The notes under the pieces are model-generated. The model ran no database searches. It worked only from the letters and a program-made list of their open reading frames with translations, and was not told the DNA's origin. DNA of 37,654 bases from Candidatus Bathyarchaeota archaeon RBG_16_48_13 (GTDB taxonomy: Archaea > Thermoproteota > Bathyarchaeia > RBG-16-48-13): contig MEZH01000013.1 in assembly GCA_001775995.1 (NCBI GenBank), positions 1-37,654 of the forward strand, given 5' to 3'. Made by a program: the position numbers and the translations under genes. Shown piece after piece: positions 1 to 9,754 of this stretch (position 1 is its first letter; each line of letters starts with the position of its first letter).

Positions 1-322
1 TTATCATGGAGATTCAGAACATCGGCGATGAATGAGGGACACGCGATTACGACCCTGCTTCTCAAAGTAGTATCGAGTCTAGCTATCGAATGTTGAAAGC
101 TTTCTGATCTGAAAACCTTTGAGAAGAGGCGCAGGCATGGTTCAAGGCATGCGCGGCGTAGGAGATTGATTCCCCGGGCCGGAAATTGACACGGCGATCT
201 GCCCCCTTATTCGGGAGCATAGTTGGAAAGCACCTGTGATTGTCATTTGACACCCACGCAACAATAAAAGCCCCAAACACAGATTGTAAGTCGTATATCA
301 GAATTCCAGGAGGAACGAAGGA

Positions 323-628
323 ATGGGATATGTAAGGGCACTATCCGTCAGAGACTTGACGCCCGGCACAATGACGAGGGTTGATGTGAACGGCAAGAAG
401 ATTCTGGTAGCAAATCTCAAAGGGGCGTATTACGCAATGGGCGACATCTGCATGCACAGGGGCTGCTCACTCTCTAACGGAACAATTTCTGGGGAGAATA
501 TTGAATGCCCATGCCACGGCTCGACCTACAGTATTGTGACGGGCAACATAGTGAGAGGCCCGACCACAAAGCCGGAACCAACATTCAAGGTTAAGATAGA
601 AGGGGATCTGATCATGGTTAGCGTCTGA
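323..628 (+). CDS. Rieske [2Fe-2S] ferredoxin-like protein
   Basis: 101 aa ORF with the Rieske pattern CMHRGCSL...CPCHGSTY (CxH...CxxH); 'aggagg' SD upstream of the ATG. Confidence 0.9.
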   Translation: MGYVRALSVRDLTPGTMTRVDVNGKKILVANLKGAYYAMGDICMHRGCSLSNGTISGENIECPCHGSTYSIVTGNIVRGPTTKPEPTFKVKIEGDLIMVSV

Positions 629-833
629 CGACGCTGGTAACGTGCGGAACCTCCTTGGGGACTGACAGGGGTCGCCCCCGGTTCAAATGCGTTCAATGCC
701 AGCGCTGCCAACGCCAACATCAAAGACCACGCAACTCTCTGACTTAGTAGGGAGCAATCATTCCGCACATTCCTTGTGATCAGAAGCGAAATCTTTTACT
801 CAAGATTCAGACACCAACGGTTAGTGATGGCTT

Positions 834-3800
834 ATGGGCATCCCGATGCGAGAGCACGGTGAAGAGAGGCGCAAGTTCGGAATAGTCCTTGTGGGGGATA
901 TTCCTTGGGGCACTCATCTCTGCCAATTCTACGAGACAAAGCAAGACCTAATCGAGATTTTAGTACCTTACTTTGCGGAAGGGTTGAAGAATAACGAGTT
1001 CTGCATGTGGATTACCTCTCCGCCCCTTGAGGTGGAAGAAGCGAGACAGGCTCTTCTAAGAGCTGTTCCTGACCTTGATGAATACTCCAAGAAGGGACAG
1101 ATCGAATTACTCTCCTACAGGGATTGGCACCTGCTAGACGGCGAGTTTGACTCGAAAAGCGTGTTGCAGAGCTGGGTCGAAAAGGAAGAAGCCGCGTTGA
1201 AACGCGGATTCGAGGGATTACGGCTAACAGGCAACACTTTTTGGGTAGAACGAAAACTCTGGAAGAGTTTTGTCGATTATGAGGAAGCCATCAACTCGGT
1301 CATAGGGGAACACCGCATGATGGCATTATGTACTTATTGCCTCCAGAATTGCACCGGCACGGATGTACTCGACGTCGTGCGCAATCATATTGGAACACTG
1401 GTCAGGCAGGGTGACGAGTGGTATTTGGTCGAAGACGCGGCCAGGCGAAAGGCAGTGAGTGGGGCACTCAAGCTGAGCGATCAAAAATACCGCACGCTTC
1501 TTGAGAATATGGAGGATGGCTTCGCTTATCACAGGGTCTTGTTTGATGAAGCTCGGAAACCCGTGGACTACGTTTTCCTCGAAGTCAACGATGCCTTCGA
1601 ACGATTGACGGGTCTGCAGCGTGAAAACGTCGTGGGTAGAAGGGTGACCGAGATTCTTCCCGGCATGGAAAGAGATACTGCTGACTGGATAAATGTCTAC
1701 GGCAGAACTGCTTCGCCCGGCGAGCCAATGAGGTTTGACAGCTTTTCCGCGTCCCTTGGCAGATGGTACATGGTGTCCGCATTCTGCACGGAGAATGATC
1801 ACTTTGTTGCAACATTCGAAGATATCACTGAGCGCAAAAAAACGGAACAGTTGGTCCGCGAGAGCGAGGGGAGATATCGCGTTCTTGTGGATTCGGCGCC
1901 AGATGCCATACTCGTGCATCGTGAAGGCAATCTGCTCTACGCTAATCCAGCCGCTTTAGAGTTGTACGGCGCCAAGAGCTTCGACGAACTTGCGTCCCAC
2001 AACTTGTTGGAGCTAGTTCCCTCCGAAGATGTCGAAAAGTCAGCTGATCGTGCGAAGAAAGTCATGAACGGGCACAAACTGCCTTTGAGAGAAGCCAGGA
2101 TCATCAGGCTGGACGGAAAGATCATCCCAGTGGAGGTTATCTCAAACCTGGTCGAATACGGAGGGGATCGGGCCATCCAGGCGATCATTCGCGACGTTAG
2201 TGAGCGGATGAAGTCTGAAGAAGAGATTCGCCAACGGGATCAGCAATTGCAGGATATCATCGACAATTCACCAGGGTTGGTTTTCATCAAGGATCTGGAA
2301 GGTCGCTTCATCAAGGTCAACGCGAGGATGGCACAATTGTATGGCGTTTCGCAGACAGCATTCGTGGGCAAAACAGATTACGATCTTGGGTCGAAGGAGA
2401 AGTCCAATTACTACCGCGCCATAGACCGCCAAGTCATTGAATCGGGTGAATCCAAGCTGGTCGAGGAGGAGGACGTCTACCGGGACGGGCTTCGGCGGGT
2501 GTGGCTCACCTACAAATTTCCTCTTCATGATGCTGGAGGAAGACAATATGCGGTTTGTGGAATATCCACGGAGATAACTGAACGCAAGAAAACCGAAGAA
2601 GCATTGATTCAAAGCCTTGAAAGAGAACAATTGCTCGGGGACCTTGTTAGACATGCCTCCGTTGCTGTAGTCGTGGGCGACCTGATTGACAGAATTCTCA
2701 TGGTAAATCGCGCTTTTGAAGATCTCACGGGATACAGCGAAGAAGAACTGCTAAGAAATGGCTGGAAAACACCCCTTAACCCACCCGAATTCATAAAACT
2801 AACGGAAGCAAAGTTGGCAGAAGTTCGACGCACAGGGAAATCCGTGCATTATGAAAAAGAGTACGTTCGCAAAGACAGCTCCAGAGTACCAATAGAGCTA
2901 GTAGTAAATCCCTTTTTCGACAAAGACGGAAATGTGTCGCGATATTTCTCGTTCATAACGGATATCACCGAACGCAAGAAGGCTGGTGAAGAAATTGACC
3001 GACTTGCATCTTTTCCTGCGCTTAATCCCAACCCGGTTGTTGAGGTGGACTTCGGTGGTAACGTTTGGTTCGTCAATCCCGCAACCGAAGCTGTTTTCCC
3101 GGACCTTAAGAAGTCGGGCTTAAGCCACCCTTTCTTTTCCAACTGGGAGGGGGTTGTCAAGGCATTCATGGATGAAAAGAAAACAAATTTTGGCAAAGAA
3201 GAGAGGATCGGTGATCACTGGTACCATCAGCAGTTCTACCTCGCTCAAAAGGGTCAGCGTGTGCGAATCTATGCTGTAAACATCGACGAAAAGAAGCAGG
3301 CTGAAAATCAACTTCGAACACAGCTCGAGGAGTACTCCAAGAATTTAGAAAGAACGGTCGAGGAGAAGACAAAGCAGCTCAGTGACGCGGAACGCCTCGC
3401 AACCATTGGCCAGACAGCGGGGATGGTTGGTCACGACCTTCGGAACCCGTTACAAACGATTGAAGGGGCAATTTACCTCACCAAGGAAGAATTGAAGTCA
3501 CTACCGCCGGAAGATAAAGTGCGGCAGAACGCGCTGGAAACGTTGAGCTTCGTCGAGGAGCAGACCAACTACATGAACAAGATCGTTCAGGATTTGCAGG
3601 ACTTTGTGAGACCGATAACGCCTCAAGCTGAGATGATTGAGGTCAGAAGGATGGTAAAGAACGCGTTGCGTATGCTTGAGATCCCCAATAACGTCAAGGT
3701 CTCGTCAACGCTGAAGGACGTGGCGAGGATAGTGGCCGACCCACAGTTGATGACGCGGGTTCTCTACAACCTAATCGCAAACGCGCTTCAAGCCATGCCA

Positions 3801-4064
3801 ATGGGAGGAAAACTAATGCTGAGCGCGCGTACAGATGATGGCGCAGTCCTTCTAAGCGTCTCCGATACGGGTGTCGGGATCCCTGACAACGTGAAGGCTA
3901 AGATCTTCACGCCACTCTTCACGACCAAGGCAAAGGGGCAAGGATTTGGGCTCGCGGTCGCGAAACGCCTCGTGGAAGCTCACGATGGCACCATTACTTT
4001 CGAGAGTGAAGCGGGAAAAGGAACGACCTTCAAGATTAGAATTCCGCGGGGAAAGGTGCGCTAG
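834..4064 (+). CDS. Soluble sensor histidine kinase: MEDS-like N-terminal domain, about five PAS domains, HisKA (GHDLRNPLQ) and HATPase_c
   Basis: N-terminus GDIPWGTHLCQFYETKQDLIEILVPYFAEGL resembles MEDS/DcmR-type sensory domains; repeated PAS blocks ending in 'DITERKK'; H-box VGHDLRNPLQTIEGAIY; ATPase motifs NALQAM, DTGVGI, GFGLAVAKRLVEAHDGTI. No obvious TM segment. Confidence 0.92.
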   Translation: MGIPMREHGEERRKFGIVLVGDIPWGTHLCQFYETKQDLIEILVPYFAEGLKNNEFCMWITSPPLEVEEARQALLRAVPDLDEYSKKGQIELLSYRDWHLLDGEFDSKSVLQSWVEKEEAALKRGFEGLRLTGNTFWVERKLWKSFVDYEEAINSVIGEHRMMALCTYCLQNCTGTDVLDVVRNHIGTLVRQGDEWYLVEDAARRKAVSGALKLSDQKYRTLLENMEDGFAYHRVLFDEARKPVDYVFLEVNDAFERLTGLQRENVVGRRVTEILPGMERDTADWINVYGRTASPGEPMRFDSFSASLGRWYMVSAFCTENDHFVATFEDITERKKTEQLVRESEGRYRVLVDSAPDAILVHREGNLLYANPAALELYGAKSFDELASHNLLELVPSEDVEKSADRAKKVMNGHKLPLREARIIRLDGKIIPVEVISNLVEYGGDRAIQAIIRDVSERMKSEEEIRQRDQQLQDIIDNSPGLVFIKDLEGRFIKVNARMAQLYGVSQTAFVGKTDYDLGSKEKSNYYRAIDRQVIESGESKLVEEEDVYRDGLRRVWLTYKFPLHDAGGRQYAVCGISTEITERKKTEEALIQSLEREQLLGDLVRHASVAVVVGDLIDRILMVNRAFEDLTGYSEEELLRNGWKTPLNPPEFIKLTEAKLAEVRRTGKSVHYEKEYVRKDSSRVPIELVVNPFFDKDGNVSRYFSFITDITERKKAGEEIDRLASFPALNPNPVVEVDFGGNVWFVNPATEAVFPDLKKSGLSHPFFSNWEGVVKAFMDEKKTNFGKEERIGDHWYHQQFYLAQKGQRVRIYAVNIDEKKQAENQLRTQLEEYSKNLERTVEEKTKQLSDAERLATIGQTAGMVGHDLRNPLQTIEGAIYLTKEELKSLPPEDKVRQNALETLSFVEEQTNYMNKIVQDLQDFVRPITPQAEMIEVRRMVKNALRMLEIPNNVKVSSTLKDVARIVADPQLMTRVLYNLIANALQAMPMGGKLMLSARTDDGAVLLSVSDTGVGIPDNVKAKIFTPLFTTKAKGQGFGLAVAKRLVEAHDGTITFESEAGKGTTFKIRIPRGKVR

Positions 4065-4224
4065 CGAAGGTGCGTTAGATCCTAGTCCAAGGAGGATTTT
4101 GGAGTTGCCCTACGGGCGTCACATCTCCGGAGCTCAGCCCCCTTTGCCATGTCTTCCTGAATCGTTAAATAATCATGACGATCCCGGGGGGAGCAAATTG
4201 CCCTCTTGAAGGATTGATGGTGAG

Positions 4225-4231
4225 AAAAAAA
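4225..4231 (-). terminator. U-tract terminator of the 4247-4948 gene
   Basis: T7 on the minus strand, 16-22 nt past the stop codon, within CTTCTTTTTTTCTC. Confidence 0.5.
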
Positions 4232-4246
4232 GAAGAAGGGAGTCCG

Positions 4247-4948
4247 CTACTTCTTGGCCGCCTTCTGCAGATATGCCCGCATCTGTTTTGCCTCCTTTTT
4301 GAAGGGCTCCCAGTCGCAGTCTTGTGCGTGTATCATGGTGCTCCATCTTGAGGTAAGACTCGCGAGGTAGTAGGTCTCTGCCAACTCTTCATAGGTGGCA
4401 CCGTGGTACTCCCATCGCGGTGTGCATGAGTTGACATTAGACGCGCCGACTCTCCCATGCGCCCAAAGGATCATCAGGGCTGCGTAGTAAATCATCCCGA
4501 GTACACCCATCCACACGCACATGTTGTATATCGCCGGCGAGAGTAGGGGGTTGTACATCGGATTCGCTGTCAGCGGATAAAATGGGTGTATATCGTCATA
4601 AAGTGGGGAGTCAAACAGTACGTGGAGCATCGCACCCGCGGCGCCCGCGACAACGAAGAAGACCAATTTCGACCCGTTGCCCTCCTCCAATCGAAGCGCG
4701 GCGTAGAAGGAGTGTAGGTATCCCCGGACCATGAACATTGCGCAGCCGAGGGCGACGCCCATGATTGAGGAAAGGAGCAACGTATGCAAGATTCCATGCA
4801 GCGGATATGACAGATTAAGATAAAGCACAAGGAAGGGCTTGACGTCAACCGCGACGCTTGCCAAGATGAAGGTGGGTGCGTGAATGTGCTTTCTCAGGGG
4901 GAGCCCGAAGGCCAGCGCCGGGCCGAAGTGGAAGGGAGTGAATGGCAC
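4247..4948 (-). CDS. Membrane protein of the YdjM/DUF4184-like putative metal-dependent hydrolase type
   Basis: Starts MPFTPFHFGPALAFGLPLRKHIHAPTFILASVAVDVKP, later HGILHTLLLSS and MLHVLFDSPLYDDIHPFYP; several hydrophobic segments. Confidence 0.65.
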   Translation of the reverse strand: MPFTPFHFGPALAFGLPLRKHIHAPTFILASVAVDVKPFLVLYLNLSYPLHGILHTLLLSSIMGVALGCAMFMVRGYLHSFYAALRLEEGNGSKLVFFVVAGAAGAMLHVLFDSPLYDDIHPFYPLTANPMYNPLLSPAIYNMCVWMGVLGMIYYAALMILWAHGRVGASNVNSCTPRWEYHGATYEELAETYYLASLTSRWSTMIHAQDCDWEPFKKEAKQMRAYLQKAAKK

Positions 4949-5140
4949 GGTTCATCGCCTACTCATTGATATGACCCGGAAGGAGATGAATTTTGGGTAC
5001 AGGCGTCCGCTTCCAGCAGGAATTCCCCCATTGCTCAGATTCTTCATCAGAGTCCTTGGAACTGAATTCTCACGAGGAAAGAATTCAAGAAACTCGGTCC
5101 AAATCCTTTTGAAATAACACAATCGACTGCCATCAACATG

Positions 5141-5148
5141 TTTATATG
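5141..5148 (+). promoter_or_regulatory. Archaeal TATA-like box for the 5176 gene
   Basis: TTTATATG 28-35 nt upstream of the ATG at 5176; spacing would give a near-leaderless mRNA. Confidence 0.4.
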
Positions 5149-5175
5149 TATTCTTCTTAGAACATCTCAGTCAAG

Positions 5176-5670
5176 ATGAGATTTATGGCCCTACCCTCAG
5201 AGTTCTTGACTGCTTTACTTCTGTGGTTTGTTCGCGCCTTCATATCGAGCTTGATCTGCTTGATTATCGGGATCATTGGAATAAAGATCATCACAATAAT
5301 GACAACCAAGATCTCCGAGTTCAAGACGATCAAGGGAGACCCAATTGGAACAGGGCTCTTTGTCAGCGGCTTTCTTGTCTTCGCCGGACTCGTCGTTTAT
5401 GGATCGATGGTCAATCCCTTCTTCCTATCTCAGTCGGTGGTTTTCAGCTCCTATTTCAACATCCAGCGCCTCCTCGTTGTGTCCCTGAGCTTCTTCGTTA
5501 GCCTCTTCTTCGGCTGGCTCTTCTACACCGTCTTTGCGAGGCTGACGCCGTTCGGGATGGATCTGGACGACGTGAACAAGTCTCCGATCGCTGTAGGAAT
5601 TTTCCTTTTCGGCTACGAAGTTTTTCTTGGGTTGATCATCTACGGAAGCCTCATGATACCGCTTGGTTAG
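5176..5670 (+). CDS. DUF350-like membrane protein with internal duplication
   Basis: 164 aa, four predicted TM segments; halves share DPIGTGLFVSGFLVFAGLVVYGS / SPIAVGIFLFGYEVFLGLIIYGS. Confidence 0.65.
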   Translation: MRFMALPSEFLTALLLWFVRAFISSLICLIIGIIGIKIITIMTTKISEFKTIKGDPIGTGLFVSGFLVFAGLVVYGSMVNPFFLSQSVVFSSYFNIQRLLVVSLSFFVSLFFGWLFYTVFARLTPFGMDLDDVNKSPIAVGIFLFGYEVFLGLIIYGSLMIPLG

Positions 5671-5683
5671 AAGAGGAAAAGGC

Positions 5684-6757
5684 ATGAACTGGCAGAGATC
5701 ACTCACAGTGGGAGTTATTGCAGCTCTAGCTTTTTCCTCACTGATTTCGGTCTACGCGATTCCGAGTGGAGGCATGTTCCCCCCTCGCTTCACCTTCCAC
5801 AACGAAGGATGGTACGATACCTGGGGGTACAGAAGAGATTACTACTTGGCCAGCGACAACGGGTTCCTCCCTAATGTCGCGTACGAATCGCTTGGGCCGG
5901 ACAGAGAAAAGGCGTACGGCATAGGAGAATGGTTCAAGGCGAATTACCCACAGAAGACGCAGAGGGCCGAAGCCATCCTTGCCTATGTTCAGAGATGGAC
6001 CGACTACGGATACGACTCAGACAACGTCTATATGAACGGAGAATCTCAGCCTGAGTGGGCTTGGAACGCAGATGAGTCAGCTCACATGTTCAATGAAAAC
6101 ACAGGCGAGGTCGCCATCGGGGACTGCGAGGACATGGCTTTCCTGTGCTCCACGATCTACTTGGCGGCTGGTTTTGACGTGACTCTGGTTTCGCCTGAAT
6201 CGCATGTTGCACTGATGATTTGGCTTCCAGAATACGACGACGCAAACCAATACTGGGACCTTGACGACGGCCGAGGGAAGGGCTGGATCTGGGTCGAGGC
6301 GACCGGGGAGGATAATCCCCTGGGTTGGACCCCTCCTGATTTCACTGACGGCAACTTCGAGGTTTATCCCCTGGGATTTTCAAGGTTCAACGTTGAATTG
6401 TCCCCTCAATACCCTCAAGCTGAGGATGACGTCGAGGTAGTTGCCAGCATCGTCAGCGCCCGAGGAACGGTGAGCAAAGCATACTTGAGCTACTCCATCG
6501 GGGGCACCAACAAAGCGGTTCAGATGACGCCCAGCGGATCGAATTTCGAGGCGGTGATCCCGGCGCAATCCGACGGGACCACTATTGCCGGCGCCGTTAA
6601 CGCGACTGATACCTATGGCTTTACGTCGGAATACTCCTTTGAATACGTGGTTGGACAGCAGGGAGGTTTCGATCTCTCTTCACCTCTTATCGAGACGGTT
6701 CTCGGATTCCTTGTCATACTCGTAGTCGTGTTCTTGTTGAGAGGGAAGAAGACCTGA
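5684..6757 (+). CDS. Secreted, membrane-anchored transglutaminase-like protein
   Basis: N-terminal signal-like segment after MNWQRSL; transglutaminase-type core GDCEDMAFLCSTIYLAAGFDV...SHVALMIW...WIWVEAT; C-terminal TM VLGFLVILVVVFLLRGKK. ORF opens at 5663, but 5684 is the more likely start. Confidence 0.8.
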   Translation: MNWQRSLTVGVIAALAFSSLISVYAIPSGGMFPPRFTFHNEGWYDTWGYRRDYYLASDNGFLPNVAYESLGPDREKAYGIGEWFKANYPQKTQRAEAILAYVQRWTDYGYDSDNVYMNGESQPEWAWNADESAHMFNENTGEVAIGDCEDMAFLCSTIYLAAGFDVTLVSPESHVALMIWLPEYDDANQYWDLDDGRGKGWIWVEATGEDNPLGWTPPDFTDGNFEVYPLGFSRFNVELSPQYPQAEDDVEVVASIVSARGTVSKAYLSYSIGGTNKAVQMTPSGSNFEAVIPAQSDGTTIAGAVNATDTYGFTSEYSFEYVVGQQGGFDLSSPLIETVLGFLVILVVVFLLRGKKT

Positions 6758-6794
6758 AACGCCGACGCTGCACAGGACCGGAAAGCAAGCGTTC

Positions 6795-7643
6795 GTGAGG
6801 GATGAGACTAGGATGTCCAAGAAGGATAGATACGGGGACGTATTGTCACATCTGATCGACGGATTTCTGAAGACGGGCAACGAAGAAGAGTTGGCGGAAT
6901 ATCTCTCATCAAATAGCAATCTTCCAGGTCCCAGAGGCAATCTGGAGCTCGCCTATTCGTTCGCCGAAGCAATTGAGGATCGCACAGTCCGAGATTCCCG
7001 CAAAATATGGGAGCTCGCGACAAGACTGAGCCGCATTTCAGCAAGCGAGGCTCCGGTTAACGACCCAAAGGAATTCCTTTCGTTTTGCGGAGCCATCTCG
7101 ATAGGAGCCATCGGCTCGGTTCACAAGGCATTTAGCAAAAGCGCGTTCGGCCTATTGAAGAAGATGGCAGATGACTCGCGCTGGAGGATGCGGGAAGGCG
7201 TTGCCATGGGTATTCAGAAATTGGTCGCGAAACAAGGCCAGTCCGCTTTGAAGGAGTTGGATGGCTGGATTGGCGAGAATGAGTGGCTCTCAATGAGGGC
7301 CGTTGCGGCTGGAGTAGCTGAACCGGCTCTGCTTAAGGACGGGAAAACCGCCAGAATCGCCCTGGAGTTGCACAAGAAGATATTCGACCGGGTACTTGCA
7401 GCCAAGGCCCGGAAAAGCGATGAGTTCAAGACGCTGAGACAGGCATTGGGGTATTCTTTGAGCGTGGTGGCATGCGCCACCCCAGAGGCGGGTTTCGAGT
7501 TTATGCGGCGAATCATAGACACGAAAGACGCAGATATTCTGTGGGTGGTGAAGGAAAACCTGAAGAAAAACAGGTTGACCAGGAGCTTCCCAAGCGAAGT
7601 GACGGAAATGGAGAGGCGGCTAATTCAGGAACCCCGTCACTGA
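6795..7643 (+). CDS. HEAT-like/alpha-helical repeat protein
   Basis: Helical-repeat sequence (ALKELDGWIGENEWLSMRAVAAGVAEPALL); alternative ATG start at 6813. Confidence 0.55.
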   Translation: MRDETRMSKKDRYGDVLSHLIDGFLKTGNEEELAEYLSSNSNLPGPRGNLELAYSFAEAIEDRTVRDSRKIWELATRLSRISASEAPVNDPKEFLSFCGAISIGAIGSVHKAFSKSAFGLLKKMADDSRWRMREGVAMGIQKLVAKQGQSALKELDGWIGENEWLSMRAVAAGVAEPALLKDGKTARIALELHKKIFDRVLAAKARKSDEFKTLRQALGYSLSVVACATPEAGFEFMRRIIDTKDADILWVVKENLKKNRLTRSFPSEVTEMERRLIQEPRH

Positions 7644-7732
7644 CTTGATTCTTCTTTGTCCAATTCACGAGGCTTTCCTTTTTCTTTGACTATATGGAGA
7701 TCTGCTTTCTGGAAGTTGGCGCGAGCCAGACA

Positions 7733-7740
7733 TTAAATAT
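7733..7740 (+). promoter_or_regulatory. TATA-like box for the 7781 gene
   Basis: TTAAATAT 41-48 nt upstream of the ATG at 7781. Confidence 0.35.
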
Positions 7741-7780
7741 AATTGAAACGCCAACATTGTTCTATAGCAGACCTGAGACT

Positions 7781-9247
7781 ATGAAGACAAAGAAATTTAC
7801 AATCCTCCACTCAAACGACATGCACGGCGACTTCTTAGCGGAAATCCAAGGACAGGGAGGCAAACTCATCGGCGGCCTATCCCTCCTGTCGGGTTACATC
7901 AACAAGGTGAGACAAGAAGAAGAAAACGTGCTCTACGTCATATCGGGAGACATGGTTCAAGGCTCCCTCATAGACACCGAATACAAGGGAATCTCAACCA
8001 TGGAAATCATGAATTATCTAGCCCCCGACGTCGTCGCCTTAGGCAACCACGAATTCGATTACGGCTTGCCCCATCTGCTATTCCTTGAGAAGATGGCCAA
8101 TTTCCCAATAGTCAACGCCAACCTGTACATCAAACAGTACAACAAAAGACTCATGCAATCTCACTTGATCCTCAAAAAAGCAGGCTTTGACATTCTCTTC
8201 ACTGGAATAATCACCGAAAAAGTCATGGACTCTCTAAGGCAAGACGAACTCATCAGCAGCTTTGTGACCTTGGAAGAAGCCAGCCAGGAAATCGGAAAAA
8301 TATGCAACGCGTACAAGAACGACGACATAGACCTGACGGTCATTCTAACCCACATAGGCTTCGAATCGGACTTGGAGCTGGCAAAGCTGATCAGCACTGA
8401 GGCGGGCGTTGACATCATCATCGGCGGCCACTCCCACACGATCCTCAAGGAACCAGCCGTAGTAAACAACATAGTAATCGTTCAAGCAGGGGTCGGAACT
8501 GACCAGATCGGGCGCCTGGACATCGTAGTTGACGACGACACCAACAAAATAGTTGACTACTCCTGGCGCTTGATTCCAATTGACAGCAACTTAGCCGAGC
8601 CGGACCCCAAGCTGGAAAAGTTCATCAGCCAATTCCAGGAGGCGGTGGATAACAAGTACAATGCAATAATAGGCAAACTCGCAGTTCCCCTGACTCATCC
8701 AATCCGCGAAGTGGAGACTTCGCTGGGCAACCTGGTTGCTGACGCTTTTGCAGAGAGAGCCGAATGTGATGTTGCTCTTGTCGGAAGCGGGTCAATACGG
8801 ACTAAAGAGATTGGACCCGTAATCACCCTCAAAGACCTGCATAGTTGTTTCCCGTTCGATGATTCTATTTCAAAATACTCAATAAACGGACTCCGTTTGA
8901 GGACTGTTTTCAGCCACATTATGCGTGCCGAAAACCGAAACGGAGAAGGGGAATGCTACCAAGTAAACAGCAGCGTCAGAGCAATATACGACGAGACTCG
9001 CCGGCAACTTGTATCGCTAAGAATAGATGAGAACGAGGTTCCCAACGACAGGCTCTACACGGTCTGCTTGCAGGGATACCACTTCAAGAACTCAATAGCC
9101 AACCTGAGCCTTTCACAAGGGCAGCTGGCAGAAGCCCGCAGTCCCAAGCTGGTGTCCACCTCAGCCCAAGACGTTCTTGTGGAGTACATTCGAAATAACC
9201 AGAACATCAAGAAACAAGTCGAAGGAAGACTCACCTTCTTTCGCTGA
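7781..9247 (+). CDS. Metallophosphatase / 5'-nucleotidase (UshA-type), apparently without a signal peptide
   Basis: ILHSNDMHGDF, GDMVQGS, LGNHEFDYG, IIGGHSHT metallophosphatase motifs, then a 5'-nucleotidase C-terminal domain. Start placed at MKTKKFTILHSND (7781). Confidence 0.9.
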   Translation: MKTKKFTILHSNDMHGDFLAEIQGQGGKLIGGLSLLSGYINKVRQEEENVLYVISGDMVQGSLIDTEYKGISTMEIMNYLAPDVVALGNHEFDYGLPHLLFLEKMANFPIVNANLYIKQYNKRLMQSHLILKKAGFDILFTGIITEKVMDSLRQDELISSFVTLEEASQEIGKICNAYKNDDIDLTVILTHIGFESDLELAKLISTEAGVDIIIGGHSHTILKEPAVVNNIVIVQAGVGTDQIGRLDIVVDDDTNKIVDYSWRLIPIDSNLAEPDPKLEKFISQFQEAVDNKYNAIIGKLAVPLTHPIREVETSLGNLVADAFAERAECDVALVGSGSIRTKEIGPVITLKDLHSCFPFDDSISKYSINGLRLRTVFSHIMRAENRNGEGECYQVNSSVRAIYDETRRQLVSLRIDENEVPNDRLYTVCLQGYHFKNSIANLSLSQGQLAEARSPKLVSTSAQDVLVEYIRNNQNIKKQVEGRLTFFR

Positions 9248-9362
9248 GGATGCCGCGCGCGTGCGCCAAGAAATGTATATCTACTGACTGCAAAGAGATT
9301 AGTGATTTAGGCAAACGAGTTAGCATTGTTTGTACCTTTTAGGTTAGGAGGAAAATGAAAGG

Positions 9363-9734
9363 ATGACGATCGTGAAGTTGGAGCTCCGAAAAGAAATAGT
9401 AATTCATGAATATACTGCCTACAAGGACGCAAATGAACTAATCAATACCGAAATAGGCGAACATCAGTCAGGAGCGACTTTTACTGGACTCAAATGGGTT
9501 GATGGGATTCTTCTAAAATTCACTCCCCTTCCTTTGAACGAAATCACCACCAAAGAACTCATAGAAGGAAGAGTTCATTGGGATCATATGTCATTCGCAC
9601 TATCGGCCAATTATCAAGAGCGTATCAGTACGGGAAGAGGCCCTACTGTGACCGTCAGTAACGTGAGTAAGAACCCAGACTACATAGAAGTTGCCAAGTT
9701 CATAAAGGAAAAACTTTTCGCCGAGAAAGAATAG
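9363..9734 (+). CDS. Hypothetical protein
   Basis: 123 aa ORF with SD GGAGGAAAATGAAAGG before the ATG; no family recognised. Confidence 0.6.
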   Translation: MTIVKLELRKEIVIHEYTAYKDANELINTEIGEHQSGATFTGLKWVDGILLKFTPLPLNEITTKELIEGRVHWDHMSFALSANYQERISTGRGPTVTVSNVSKNPDYIEVAKFIKEKLFAEKE

Positions 9735-9754
9735 CATTTGGGAGCGCGCGCGAT

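Noticed and set aside
650-710. tRNA T-arm-like GGTTCAAATG at about 679
   Set aside because: The flanking bases (CCCCC on the left, CGTTC on the right) do not form a T-stem, and no acceptor or anticodon arm could be placed.
1326-1919. 197 aa minus-strand ORF
   Set aside because: Antisense to the histidine kinase, no family signal.
4053-4078. Direct repeat AAGGTGCGYTAG x2 across the kinase stop codon
   Set aside because: Short, two copies, 14 nt period; consistent with a small slippage duplication.
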